Positions 16,080-24,096 of a DNA stretch of 64,000 nucleotides are shown in pieces; within the stretch, counting starts at the first letter, position 1, and the number at the start of each line of letters is the position of its first letter. The notes under the pieces were generated by a model. It saw only the letters and a list, made by a program, of their open reading frames with translations, was not told the DNA's origin and made no database searches. Source of the DNA: Myxococcus stipitatus (lineage in GTDB: Bacteria > Myxococcota > Myxococcia > Myxococcales > Myxococcaceae); NCBI RefSeq assembly GCF_021412625.1, contig NZ_JAKCFI010000015.1, forward strand, positions 1 to 64,000, given 5' to 3'. The position numbers and the translations under genes were made by a program.

Positions 16080-18125
16080 TCAGTCACCGCCGACGCAGAT
16101 GCCTCCGCACGTGGGCTCGACCTTGCCGTCCGGCCGCAGGAACAGGTCCACCTGCTGGCGGCCGTCGGCGTCACGCCGCACGCCCTCGTGCACGGGGTTG
16201 TCCTGCTCCGGCAGGTTCGCCACCGTGCCCGGCAGCGGCGCCGGCAGCCCGAAGTCGAACTGCACCAGCGCCGACGTCTCCAGCGTCGCCTCCTCCGCGG
16301 GCAGGAACGGCACCCGCCACGTCGCGGGGAGCTGCTGCGTCAGCCCCATGGCCCGCGAGTGCAGCTCCGTCGCCACGTTCGGCACCTGCGCGTCTCCCAG
16401 ACCGTACTGCACCAGCACCCGACGCGACGCGGGGCCGCCCTCGTACAGCGACGTCAGCACGTGCGGCGCGTAGGTGATGGGGTCGATGCGGTCGAAGCTC
16501 GTCTGCGTCAGCGCCGCGAACTTCTGCTGGTCCAGCGCGTCCGGCACCGTCTGGGCAATCGCCTGGAGGAACATGGAGAAGGGCTTCGCGCGGAACATCA
16601 TCAGCGAGAAGTTCGCGCCGCCCACGCTCAGCACCGCCCGCGACACGTGCGGCGCGAGCGCCAGGTACGTCCCACCCAGGATGTGCCCCTGGCTGATGCC
16701 GTAGTAGTACGTCTGCTCCGGGTCGTAGACGAGGACCCCGCCGTCCTTCAGCTCCGCCAGGTCCTTCAGTGTCGTCCGCGCCGCGTACATGACGGCCATC
16801 TGGTTCACCATGCCCTGGTGCACCCGGTCGGTGAAGCGCATCGTCTGCGCGGGCTGCTGCGCCATGGCGCCCAGCACCCCCGGCGCGTCCGCCTGGGACA
16901 TGCCCCACCAGTCCACCGTCATCACGACCATCTTCGTCGCCTGCACGAAGGGCCGCACGAAGGAGCCGTCCGACTCCCCCTGGCTGCCGAAGAAGCCGTG
17001 CCCGTACTGGAGGAAGCGCACCGGCGCCACCGACTGTCCCCAGACGCTGCGCGGAATCTGGAGCGTGAAGGGCACGTCCGCGTCGCCGTTGCGCGTCACC
17101 CGCCCCTGCGCGTCGCGCGCCAGCAGCGCCCCGGGCTGCGCCGACTCCATGAACAACGGCACGCGCAGGGTGCCCTTGATGCGACGGGCGATGTTCGCGT
17201 CGACGTCGTCCTTCACCTCCGTCACCGTGACGGCCGGCGGCGTGGCCTCCATCGCCTCCATCGCCAGACGGCGCACGTCGAGCATGTCCCGCGTGACGGC
17301 CTCCTCCGTCTCCGTGGTGAAGTCCCACGCGAGCTGGAGCTCCGCGCGCGGCACGCCCGCCGCCACCAGCGCGGGGAAGATGTCGTCCTCGTAGTGCCGC
17401 GCCAGCGGCGCCAGCAACGGGTCACCCGCCGTCTGTCCGTCACGGATGCGGCGGAAGCCCTCCGGCACCGGCACCGGCGCGCCGTCCTTCGCCTTCAGCC
17501 CCCGCAGCGCGACGATGTAGCGCGCCCCGTTGCGAAGCCGCTCCACCGGCCGCACCAGCAGCGCTCGACGCCCATCGTCCGTCGCGCGCGGGTCCAGCTC
17601 CGCGAAGTGCAGCACGCCTTTGGCCGATTCGACGTCGAGCAGCACCGTGGCGCCATCCGTCGCCGCCGTGGGTTGGTACACCGACGGCAGGTTCGCCGCG
17701 TCCACGCCTCCCGGGAACAGCGCCAGCAGCTGCGAGGCGTGCGAATAGCCATCCGCCGGGTGCAGGTCCGTGAAGTCGAACACCGTGCCATCCTTCGCCT
17801 TGAGCTTCGCGGAGGCGGTGAGCGTCACCCGGTGGCCGGACGGCAGCGCCGCGTCCTCCTTCAGGAAGTAGTCCGAGGGGAACGGCAACAAACAGTCGTA
17901 CTCCGACGCCAGCGGGTTGCACCCCTCCGGCACCACCAGCGGCGGCAGCTCCTCCGAACCCGAATCCGGCGTGCCCGAGTCCGGACTGCCCGAGTCGGGC
18001 ACGCCCGAATCAGGGACTCCCGAGTCCGGACGAAGCTCCTCGTCATCCGAATCCGAGCACCCGGTGACCGTCAGCAACGAGAACAGCAGCGCCCACGCGC
18101 CGCGCTTCCACATCCGCTCCAACAT
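16080..18125 (-). CDS. Lipoprotein alpha/beta hydrolase with PDSG-repeat linker
   Basis: A 681-residue outer-envelope lipoprotein. Residues 1-23 are a lipoprotein signal ending in the lipobox VTGC (C23). Residues 32-57 are five PDSG(V/S/T) pentapeptide repeats, a flexible tether common in myxobacterial lipoproteins. The rest resembles large esterase or lipase-like alpha/beta hydrolases: QYGHGFFGS (about 373-381) looks like an oxyanion region and YYYGISQGHILGG carries a GxSxG nucleophile (S478). The ATG at 18125 has GAGGAG nine bases upstream. Probably an exported esterase; substrate unknown. The gene stands alone, with a hairpin after it and a 426-bp gap before it. Confidence 0.75.
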   Translation of the reverse strand: MLERMWKRGAWALLFSLLTVTGCSDSDDEELRPDSGVPDSGVPDSGSPDSGTPDSGSEELPPLVVPEGCNPLASEYDCLLPFPSDYFLKEDAALPSGHRVTLTASAKLKAKDGTVFDFTDLHPADGYSHASQLLALFPGGVDAANLPSVYQPTAATDGATVLLDVESAKGVLHFAELDPRATDDGRRALLVRPVERLRNGARYIVALRGLKAKDGAPVPVPEGFRRIRDGQTAGDPLLAPLARHYEDDIFPALVAAGVPRAELQLAWDFTTETEEAVTRDMLDVRRLAMEAMEATPPAVTVTEVKDDVDANIARRIKGTLRVPLFMESAQPGALLARDAQGRVTRNGDADVPFTLQIPRSVWGQSVAPVRFLQYGHGFFGSQGESDGSFVRPFVQATKMVVMTVDWWGMSQADAPGVLGAMAQQPAQTMRFTDRVHQGMVNQMAVMYAARTTLKDLAELKDGGVLVYDPEQTYYYGISQGHILGGTYLALAPHVSRAVLSVGGANFSLMMFRAKPFSMFLQAIAQTVPDALDQQKFAALTQTSFDRIDPITYAPHVLTSLYEGGPASRRVLVQYGLGDAQVPNVATELHSRAMGLTQQLPATWRVPFLPAEEATLETSALVQFDFGLPAPLPGTVANLPEQDNPVHEGVRRDADGRQQVDLFLRPDGKVEPTCGGICVGGD

Positions 18126-18551
18126 GGTCGATGTCTCCTCGCGAGAGGCCTGTCGTGATGTCACGAGGATGTAACCGAAACCCTCCTCCGCAAAGCCTTG
18201 TCTGACGACACACCGCGCCACGCACAGCCGGGACACGCACCGGGTGCGAGCGCGGGGTTCCGAGCGCGAAGCCCGCCCCCACCCTCCGTGAGAGGCATTG
18301 CGTCGACCCACGGGCATCCCATCCGATATCGCGTCAGTCTTTCCCTGCCCCGCGAGGAATCCCGCCATGCAAAGTGTTTCACCGGCGCACGCAGTCTGTG
18401 ATTGGAGCCCTGACGCCGTGGACGTCACCACCCGACGCCACGTCCCGGCCCTTCGCGCGCCGCTCGACAAGCGTCGCCTGGTGGACGGCCCCTCCGGGCA
18501 TCCGGCCACAAAGAGGCCAGCCCAGACAGTTCGGGCTAAGCTGCGCCCGTC
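18126..18551. other. 426-bp intergenic region
   Basis: No convincing gene on either strand; the open frames here have atypical composition and no ribosome-binding site. Near the hydrolase end it contains the inverted repeat TCGTGA-TG-TCACGA. It must hold the promoters of both divergent genes, but I cannot identify hexamers with confidence. Confidence 0.5.
18153..18166. promoter_or_regulatory. Palindrome upstream of the lipoprotein hydrolase
   Basis: TCGTGATGTCACGA is a perfect 6-bp inverted repeat with a 2-bp spacer, 27 bases before the hydrolase start codon. A dimeric regulator could bind here; it may also be a chance palindrome in the leader. Confidence 0.3.
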
Positions 18552-19088
18552 ATGCCATCCGTGAAGCAACTTCGCCCGTTCGCCCTGGCAACATTGGAGG
18601 CCTTCCTCGACGCCTCGGGTCCGGTGGTGCTCGTCCAGCAGCCACCCGAGCCGGTCTTCCAGCAGGTGGCGATGCGGCTGGGGGAGGCGCGCACGGTGGG
18701 CATGGCGCACCGGACCCGGCTGGTGGACCGCCTCTTCGTCATGCTCCGGGGCTTCGACGCGCTGGAGGTCCACTTCCTGCGCCCCGTGGTGGACGGGCAG
18801 GAGCTCACGGTGGGCCGCATGGAGGGCTGCACGCTGGTGGTGCCCGACCCGTCGGTGTCCAAGCATCACGCGACGCTCAAGTGGCACGCGACGTCGGGGG
18901 ACTGCTCGGTGCGCGACGTGGGCTCCATGAACGGGACGTGGGTCAACACCTCGGCGCTCACCCCCGAGCAGGAGTTCCTGCTGACCGACGGCGACGCCCT
19001 GGGCTTCGGCGACGCCCAGTTCCTCTACCTGCGGACGGAGACGCTCCACGCACACCTGCGCATGGCCAGCCCGGGCGCGCGTGGCTGA
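18552..19088 (+). CDS. FHA-domain protein
   Basis: A 178-residue cytosolic protein with a C-terminal forkhead-associated domain, which binds phosphothreonine peptides. The signature residues are present: GR (about 91), the S..H pair in SVSKHHATLKW, and GSMNGTWVN. The N-terminal 75 residues are a less conserved helical region. Myxobacteria have many Ser/Thr kinases and FHA readers; the kinase at 45075 is far away, so the partner is not obvious. No good ribosome-binding site precedes the ATG. Confidence 0.85.
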   Translation: MPSVKQLRPFALATLEAFLDASGPVVLVQQPPEPVFQQVAMRLGEARTVGMAHRTRLVDRLFVMLRGFDALEVHFLRPVVDGQELTVGRMEGCTLVVPDPSVSKHHATLKWHATSGDCSVRDVGSMNGTWVNTSALTPEQEFLLTDGDALGFGDAQFLYLRTETLHAHLRMASPGARG

Positions 19089-19250
19089 CCGGGGGATGGG
19101 AATGTCCTCCGAGGGCCGCGCGTAGGCTGGCCGCCCGGCCCGGGGCCGGGTACGTGCCGCGCATCGGACGCCTCCTCCCGGCGACTTCCCGCTGCGCGGC
19201 GGGCGGCTCGCCGCTATGAACTCCGCCTTCGGGTCCGCTGGAGCATATCG

Positions 19251-20468
19251 ATGGTCAGGCCGTTGCTTCTCTCCCTGCTCTACGTGGCGACGTGGGGAGT
19301 CCTCCATTCCCTCTGGCCGGCCCTGCTGCGCGGCTGGCGCAGGTGGCTCTTCGGCGCCGTGTTCGTCACCTCCGTGGGGGTATGGCTCTACCCGCTCGTG
19401 ACCGGGAGGCAGGCGGACATCCCGTCCGTGGTGCGTGCCGCGTCGGTGGGGTGGTCGATCGCGTCGGTCATCGTCGTCCTCGCCGGCACGCCCGTGCTCC
19501 TGTTGCGCCGGTGGCTGGAGCGTCGGGCGCGGGTCACCCCGGTGCCCGAGGCCGCGCCGACTCCGGACGTCGTGGTGGCCGTGCCGCCCAGCCCGTTGCC
19601 GGGTGGGGGCATCAGCCGCCGCGGCCTGCTGACGAACGTGGGGCGCGCGGTGCCGGTGCTGGCGGCGGGGACGAGCACGGTGGGGATGGCCAGCGGCTCC
19701 TCGGGCTTCCAGGTGAAGGAGGTCGAGGTGCGGCTGCCGAACCTCCCTCCCGCGCTGGAGGGGTTCCGTATCGGCCAGATAACGGACGTCCACGTCGGCA
19801 ACTTCATCGACACCCAGTACCTGGGCGCCGCCGTGGCGGCGATGAACGAGGCCAGGGTGGACCTCCAGGTGATGACGGGCGACCTCATCGACGACCTGGA
19901 GCAGCTCGACGGCACCATGGCGGCGCTCGCCGAGTGCCGGGCGCCGCACGGCATGCTGGCGGTGCTGGGCAATCACGAGCACTGGCGGGGGCTGGAAGAG
20001 GTGCTCGACGCCTACGCGAAGGTGGAGGCGAAGGGCGCGCCGGTGCGGTTGTTGGTGGACGGCTCGCATGCGTTCGAGCACGCGGGGCAGAAGGTGCGCG
20101 TGGTGGGCGTGGACTACCCCATGTCCGGCCGCAGCCACCGGGTGAAGGCCGAGCGCATGCTGCGCTCCGCGCAGACGGCGTTCCGGGACGTGGGGCGCGA
20201 CGAGGTGGTGCTCTGCCTGTCCCACCATCCGGACTTCTTCGACCTGGCGGCGGAGCGCGGGGCGCGGCTGACGCTCGCGGGACACACGCACGGCGGACAG
20301 GTGGCGTTCCTGGGCGTCCCGGCGTTCTGGTTCGCCTTCAAGTACATGCTGGGGCGCTACCGGAAGGGCGACCACCAGCTCTACGTCTCCGGAGGCACCG
20401 GCCACTGGATGCCCTTCCGGCTGGGCGTCCCCACGGAGGTGACGGTGCTCACGCTGCGCGCGGCGTGA
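19251..20468 (+). CDS. Membrane-anchored calcineurin-like metallophosphoesterase
   Basis: A 405-residue protein. The N-terminus has about three membrane segments (1-22, 33-50, 66-86). A Pro-rich linker and an RRGLLTN-type stretch near residue 123 precede the enzyme domain. Metal-binding motifs occur in family order: TDVHVG, TGDLIDD, GNHEHW, SHHP and GHTHGGQ. This matches the YkuE/YaeI-like branch, which acts at membrane or periplasm; YaeI-type enzymes act on phospho- or pyrophosphate esters. GGAG lies about eight bases before the ATG. It converges with the aldolase gene only 3 bp away. Confidence 0.88.
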   Translation: MVRPLLLSLLYVATWGVLHSLWPALLRGWRRWLFGAVFVTSVGVWLYPLVTGRQADIPSVVRAASVGWSIASVIVVLAGTPVLLLRRWLERRARVTPVPEAAPTPDVVVAVPPSPLPGGGISRRGLLTNVGRAVPVLAAGTSTVGMASGSSGFQVKEVEVRLPNLPPALEGFRIGQITDVHVGNFIDTQYLGAAVAAMNEARVDLQVMTGDLIDDLEQLDGTMAALAECRAPHGMLAVLGNHEHWRGLEEVLDAYAKVEAKGAPVRLLVDGSHAFEHAGQKVRVVGVDYPMSGRSHRVKAERMLRSAQTAFRDVGRDEVVLCLSHHPDFFDLAAERGARLTLAGHTHGGQVAFLGVPAFWFAFKYMLGRYRKGDHQLYVSGGTGHWMPFRLGVPTEVTVLTLRAA

Positions 20469-20471
20469 GCC

Positions 20472-21128
20472 TCACCGCGGCGGCTGCTGCCCGTACGTCT
20501 CGAACTTCTCCAGCACGCGCGCCATCTCCGCGTCGTCGAGGAGCACGGGCTCGCCCACCTGGAGCGCGCGCCAGTACATGGCCGCGAGCGTCTCCACCTC
20601 CACCGCCAGCTTGAAGGCCCGGGCCAGGTCCTTGCCCACCGCCACCATGCCGTGGTTCGCCATGAGGCACGCCTTGCGTCCCTCCAGCGCCTCCAGCACG
20701 TGGCCCGCCAGCTCCGGCGTGCCGAAGGTGGCGTAGGGCGCGCAGCGCACGGTGGTGCCCCCCGCAGCCGACACCATGTAGTGGAACGGCGGGATGCTCC
20801 GGCCCAGGCACGCCAGGGTGGTGCAGAACATGGAGTGCGCGTGCAGCACCGCGCCCACCTCCGGCTTCGCGGCGAGGATGTCCCGGTGGATCCGCCACTC
20901 CGACGACGGCGCCCGCCGCCCCTCGTGGCCGCCGTCCAGGCGCATGAAGACGATGTCCTCGGGCTCGAGCACGTCGTAGTCCATGCCCGTGGGCGTCAAC
21001 AGGAAGCCGCCCTCCACGCGCTGGCTCAGGTTCCCGGACGTGCCCTGGTTGAGCCCCGAGGCATTCATCTTCCGGCACGTGGCAATCATCGCCTCGCACA
21101 GCGCCCGGTGCCGACCCTCGCCGCTCAT
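20472..21128 (-). CDS. ald2: Class II (FucA-like) aldolase, probable 5-methylthioribulose-1-phosphate aldolase
   Basis: A 218-residue zinc aldolase of the L-fuculose-1-phosphate aldolase type. The FucA residues are all present with the same spacing: catalytic Glu in PSSEWRIHRD (E77) and zinc His in HAHSMFCT (H96, H98) and ANHG (H159). Phosphate-binding GTSGNLS and TPTGMDY are also kept. By sequence alone it could be a fuculose-phosphate aldolase. Its start overlaps mtnA (ATGA), which follows mtnP, and that context suggests it splits 5-methylthioribulose 1-phosphate to DHAP and methylthioacetaldehyde, as the ald2 enzyme of the DHAP shunt does. MtnB dehydratases share this fold but go with mtnC/mtnD, which are absent here. 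GGAGGG precedes the ATG. Confidence 0.8.
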   Translation of the reverse strand: MSGEGRHRALCEAMIATCRKMNASGLNQGTSGNLSQRVEGGFLLTPTGMDYDVLEPEDIVFMRLDGGHEGRRAPSSEWRIHRDILAAKPEVGAVLHAHSMFCTTLACLGRSIPPFHYMVSAAGGTTVRCAPYATFGTPELAGHVLEALEGRKACLMANHGMVAVGKDLARAFKLAVEVETLAAMYWRALQVGEPVLLDDAEMARVLEKFETYGQQPPR

Positions 21129-22231
21129 GGCGCCCTCCCCGCCCGCTCCGGGAAGAGCGAGCGCAGCCCCTCCTCCGACGCCGCGCAGACCCCACGTTCC
21201 GTGACGAGCGCCGTCACCAGCCGCGCCGGCGTGACGTCGAACGCGTAGTTCGCCGCGGGGCTGCCCTCCGGCGTCACCCGCACCGTCACCACCTCGCCCG
21301 ACGGCAGCCGGCCGGAGACGTCGCTCAACTCCGCGCCGTCGCGCTGTTCGATGGGGATGTCCCGAACGCCGTCCCTCAACGTCCAGTCGATGGTGGGCGA
21401 CGGCAGCGCCACGTAGAAGGGCACGCCCGTGTCCCTCGCCGCGAGCGCCTTCAGATAGGTGCCAATCTTGTTCGCCACGTCCCCGGACGCCGTGGTGCGG
21501 TCCGTGCCCACGATGCACAGGTCCACCTGCCCGTGCTGCATCAGGTGGCCGCCCACGTTGTCCGCGATGACGGTGTGCGGGACACCATGCTGCCCCAGCT
21601 CCCAGGCCGTCAGCCCCGCGCCCTGGTTGCGGGGCCGCGTCTCGTCCACCCACACGTGCACGGGCAAGCCCGCGTCATGCGCCAGATACACGGGCGACAG
21701 CGCCGTGCCCCAATCCACCGTGGCGAGCCACCCCGCGTTGCAGTGCGTGAGCACCTCCAGCCGCCCCTGGCGCCCCTTGCGCGCCCACGCCTCCTCCAGC
21801 AGCTTCAGCCCATGCCCGCCGATGGCGCGGTTGATGGCCACGTCCTCGTCGCACACCTCGGCGGCGCGGCGCTTCGCGGCGGCCACACGCTCGGAGGGAG
21901 GCAGGGGCGCAAGCCGCCGCCGCATGTCCTCCAGCGCCCAGCGCAGGTTGACGGCCGTGGGGCGCGTGGCCCCCAGGAGCGCGAGCGCCCGCTCCAGCGC
22001 GCCATCGCTGGCGTCCGCCCGCAGCGCGAGCCAGACACCATACGCCGCGGTGGCGCCGATGAGCGGCGCGCCCCGGACACGCATGGCGCGGATGGCGTGC
22101 GCGACCTCGTCCACCGTGGACAGCCGCGCGGTGACGAAGGCGTGGGGCAGCCGCGTCTGGTCGATGATGCCCACCGCCTGGCCGTCCTCCTCCAGCCAGA
22201 GGGTGCGCATGGGCTTGCCGTGGACCTTCAT
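21125..22231 (-). CDS. mtnA: S-methyl-5-thioribose-1-phosphate isomerase
   Basis: A 368-residue enzyme that isomerises methylthioribose 1-phosphate to methylthioribulose 1-phosphate. The catalytic Cys lies in LTHCNAGWLA (C164) and the catalytic Asp in GTDRTTASGDVANKIGT (D244), matching C160 and D240 of the B. subtilis enzyme. RVRGAPLIGA and ETRPRNQGA are also conserved. Normal length. It overlaps both neighbours by 4 bp, so mtnP, mtnA and the aldolase are translationally coupled. Confidence 0.95.
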   Translation of the reverse strand: MKVHGKPMRTLWLEEDGQAVGIIDQTRLPHAFVTARLSTVDEVAHAIRAMRVRGAPLIGATAAYGVWLALRADASDGALERALALLGATRPTAVNLRWALEDMRRRLAPLPPSERVAAAKRRAAEVCDEDVAINRAIGGHGLKLLEEAWARKGRQGRLEVLTHCNAGWLATVDWGTALSPVYLAHDAGLPVHVWVDETRPRNQGAGLTAWELGQHGVPHTVIADNVGGHLMQHGQVDLCIVGTDRTTASGDVANKIGTYLKALAARDTGVPFYVALPSPTIDWTLRDGVRDIPIEQRDGAELSDVSGRLPSGEVVTVRVTPEGSPAANYAFDVTPARLVTALVTERGVCAASEEGLRSLFPERAGRAP

Positions 22232-23112
22232 CGGTTCAGCATCCGTCCGGCGACGGCGGACAGCTTCCGCGCCAGCTCCGCGTCGCGGGCCTCCGGCGAG
22301 GTGATGATGGCGTGGTCCAGCGCGCGCTGACAGCCGTGCCGGCAGGGGCCGTCGTGAGCGCCGAGCAGCGGCACCACGTTGCGCACCAGGCCCCGCGCCT
22401 TGCCCGCGTTGCCCAGCAACACGGAGACGACCTGGTCCACGGTGACGGCGTCATGCTCCGGATGCCAGCAGTCGAAGTCCGTCACCATGGCCACCGTCGC
22501 GTAGCAGAGCTCCGCCTCCCGGGCGAGCTTCGCCTCCGGCATGTTCGTCATGCCGATGACGTCACACCCCCAGCTCCGATACAGACGGCTCTCCGCGAGC
22601 GAGGAGAACTGCGGCCCCTCCATGGCGAGGTACGTGCCCCCCCGGTGCGCGGTGACGCCCAGGCCCTCGCACGCGGCGACCAGCGCGTCGCCCAGCCGCG
22701 CGCAGACGGGCTTCGCCATCGACACGTGGGCGACGAGCCCCGGCCCGAAGAAGCTCTTCTGCCGGGCGAACGTGCGGTCGATGAACTGGTCCACCACCAC
22801 GAAGGCCCCGGGGGCCAGGTCCTCGCGCAGGCTGCCCACCGCGGACAGCGACAGCACTTCCGTCACCCCGCTGCGCTTGAGCGCGTCCAGGTTCGCCCGG
22901 AAGTTGATGTCGCTCGGAGGAATCCGGTGGCCGCGCCCGTGCCGGGGGAGGAACACCACGGGCGTGTCCTCCAACGTGCCGAAGCACAGCTCGTCCGAGG
23001 GCTCCCCGAACGGCGACGACACCTTCTTCCAGGCGACGTCCTTCAGGCCGTCGATCTGGTACAGGCCACTGCCACCGATGATGCCGATGACGGGCCGAGC
23101 GGCGTGGGACAT
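22228..23112 (-). CDS. mtnP: S-methyl-5'-thioadenosine phosphorylase
   Basis: A 294-residue enzyme that cleaves methylthioadenosine with phosphate to adenine and methylthioribose 1-phosphate. It shows the phosphate loop IGGSGLY, LPRHGRGHRIPP, the EGPQFSSLAESRLYRSWG segment and MTNMPEAKLAREAELCYATV. TDFDCW carries the Asp that selects 6-aminopurines, distinguishing MTA phosphorylase from purine nucleoside phosphorylase. The ATG at 23112 starts the first beta strand and GGGGGT precedes it. First gene of the operon mtnP-mtnA-aldolase. A hairpin lies in its leader. Confidence 0.93.
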   Translation of the reverse strand: MSHAARPVIGIIGGSGLYQIDGLKDVAWKKVSSPFGEPSDELCFGTLEDTPVVFLPRHGRGHRIPPSDINFRANLDALKRSGVTEVLSLSAVGSLREDLAPGAFVVVDQFIDRTFARQKSFFGPGLVAHVSMAKPVCARLGDALVAACEGLGVTAHRGGTYLAMEGPQFSSLAESRLYRSWGCDVIGMTNMPEAKLAREAELCYATVAMVTDFDCWHPEHDAVTVDQVVSVLLGNAGKARGLVRNVVPLLGAHDGPCRHGCQRALDHAIITSPEARDAELARKLSAVAGRMLNR

Positions 23113-23134
23113 GGCGACCCCCGGTTCGAATCCG

Positions 23135-23154
23135 GCTGCGTGAAGCCACGCAGC
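23135..23154 (-). promoter_or_regulatory. Perfect hairpin in the mtnP leader
   Basis: GCTGCGTG-AAGC-CACGCAGC is an 8-bp perfect inverted repeat with a 4-base loop, 22 bases upstream of the mtnP start codon. It would lie in the 5' leader or the promoter of the operon. It may be an operator or a leader structure that affects translation; it does not resemble any SAM or SAH riboswitch. Confidence 0.4.
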
Positions 23155-23201
23155 GTAGCGGACCTGTGCCCCACCGTCCCACGCCGCACCCGCCGTCCCA
23201 G

Positions 23202-23229
23202 TTGACTCCCTCGCACGCGCCTCTATATT
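23202..23229 (+). promoter_or_regulatory. Sigma-70-type promoter of the arsR operon
   Basis: TTGACT (23202-23207) and TATATT (23224-23229) are separated by 16 bases, an unusually clear vegetative promoter for this GC-rich sequence. Transcription would begin about seven bases after the -10 box, at or next to the ATG at 23237, so the mRNA should be leaderless. Confidence 0.7.
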
Positions 23230-23244
23230 CAACCTCATGGTTGA
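23229..23244. promoter_or_regulatory. Probable ArsR auto-operator overlapping the start codon
   Basis: TCAACC-TCAT-GGTTGA is a perfect inverted repeat that begins on the last base of the -10 box and covers the arsR start codon. TTCAACC...GGTTGA-type palindromes are commonly seen upstream of ArsR genes paired with SRPBCC (AHSA1) genes, so binding by the ArsR product is a strong inference. Binding there would block RNA polymerase. Confidence 0.6.
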
Positions 23245-23614
23245 GCATGAGGCCAGACGACTCGACGACACGTTCCACGCGCTGGCGGACCCCACGCGGC
23301 GGGCGATGCTGCGCAGCCTGTCCCTGCACGAGTGCAGCGTGGGCGAGCTGGCGGCCCCGTTCCAGATGTCGCTGGCGGCGGCCTCCAAGCACATCAAGGT
23401 GCTCGAGCGCGCCGGGCTCGTGCGCCGCGAGGTGAAGGGCCGCACGCACGTGTGCCGCCTCGACGCCTCGCCCCTGTCGGACATCCGGGACTGGCTTCGC
23501 CACTACGAGCAGTTCTGGAGCGAGCGGCTCGATGTGCTCGAGGACCTGTTGCGCGCGGACACCGCGGCGCCCCCCACCCCCACCCCACCCCGCAGGAAAG
23601 GACGCGCCCGATGA
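23237..23614 (+). CDS. ArsR-family transcriptional regulator
   Basis: A 125-residue winged-helix repressor. It shows the ArsR core: LADPTRRAMLRSL, helix 3 and recognition helix CSVGELAAPFQMSLAAASKH, and the wing ERAGLVRREVKGRTHVCRLD. It lacks an evident cysteine metal site (no ELCVCDL motif) and belongs to the YczG-like group paired with AHSA1/SRPBCC proteins. It overlaps the next gene (ATGA). The promoter and palindrome just before it indicate autoregulation and a leaderless transcript. Confidence 0.9.
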   Translation: MVEHEARRLDDTFHALADPTRRAMLRSLSLHECSVGELAAPFQMSLAAASKHIKVLERAGLVRREVKGRTHVCRLDASPLSDIRDWLRHYEQFWSERLDVLEDLLRADTAAPPTPTPPRRKGRAR

Positions 23615-24096
23615 GCCCTCCACCCATCCAGGTCCAGCTCCACCGCCACTTCACGGCCGCGCCCGAGCGTGTCTTCGACGCCTGGCTCGACCCCGCGATG
23701 CTCAGCCAGTGGATGATGGGGCCCGGCGTCCGGGACGAGGTCCTCCTGCGCATGGCCGTCGACGCCCGCGTGGGCGGCGCGTTCTCCTTCTTCGTTCGCC
23801 GGGGCGAGGTGGAGCTGGACCACGTGGGGACGTACCTGGAGCTCGTGCGCCCCCGCAGGCTCGTGTTCACCTGGGCGGTCCAGGTCGGCGCCGCGCCGTT
23901 GTCCGCCGAGGACATCAGCCAGGTCACCCTCGACTTCGCGCCGCGAGGTGGCGGCTGTGACCTGACGCTGACGCACGTCATGGACGCGAAGTGGGCCGAG
24001 TACACCCGGCGCACCGAGGCGGGCTGGACGACCATGTTCGGCGGACTTGAGCGGATGCTGTCGTCCCCCGTTTCCCCGGAGACGTCCCATGGATGA
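23611..24096 (+). CDS. SRPBCC (AHSA1-like) protein 1
   Basis: A 161-residue START/Bet v1-like fold protein of the AHSA1/CalC group: hydrophobic start VQLHRHFTAAPERVFDAWLD, PAMLSQWMMGPG, GGAFSFFV and the terminal helix TEAGWTTMFGGLERML. Such proteins bind a hydrophobic ligand in a deep cavity and are usually controlled by the ArsR encoded beside them. The ligand is unknown. Its start overlaps the arsR stop, and its own last eight bases overlap the following gene. Confidence 0.85.
   Translation: MSPPPIQVQLHRHFTAAPERVFDAWLDPAMLSQWMMGPGVRDEVLLRMAVDARVGGAFSFFVRRGEVELDHVGTYLELVRPRRLVFTWAVQVGAAPLSAEDISQVTLDFAPRGGGCDLTLTHVMDAKWAEYTRRTEAGWTTMFGGLERMLSSPVSPETSHG

Noticed and set aside
23121..23135. 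CCGGTTCGAATCCGG resembles a tRNA T-arm
   Set aside because: No acceptor stem, D-arm or anticodon arm can be built around it; the left side runs into the mtnP coding region. Chance palindrome.
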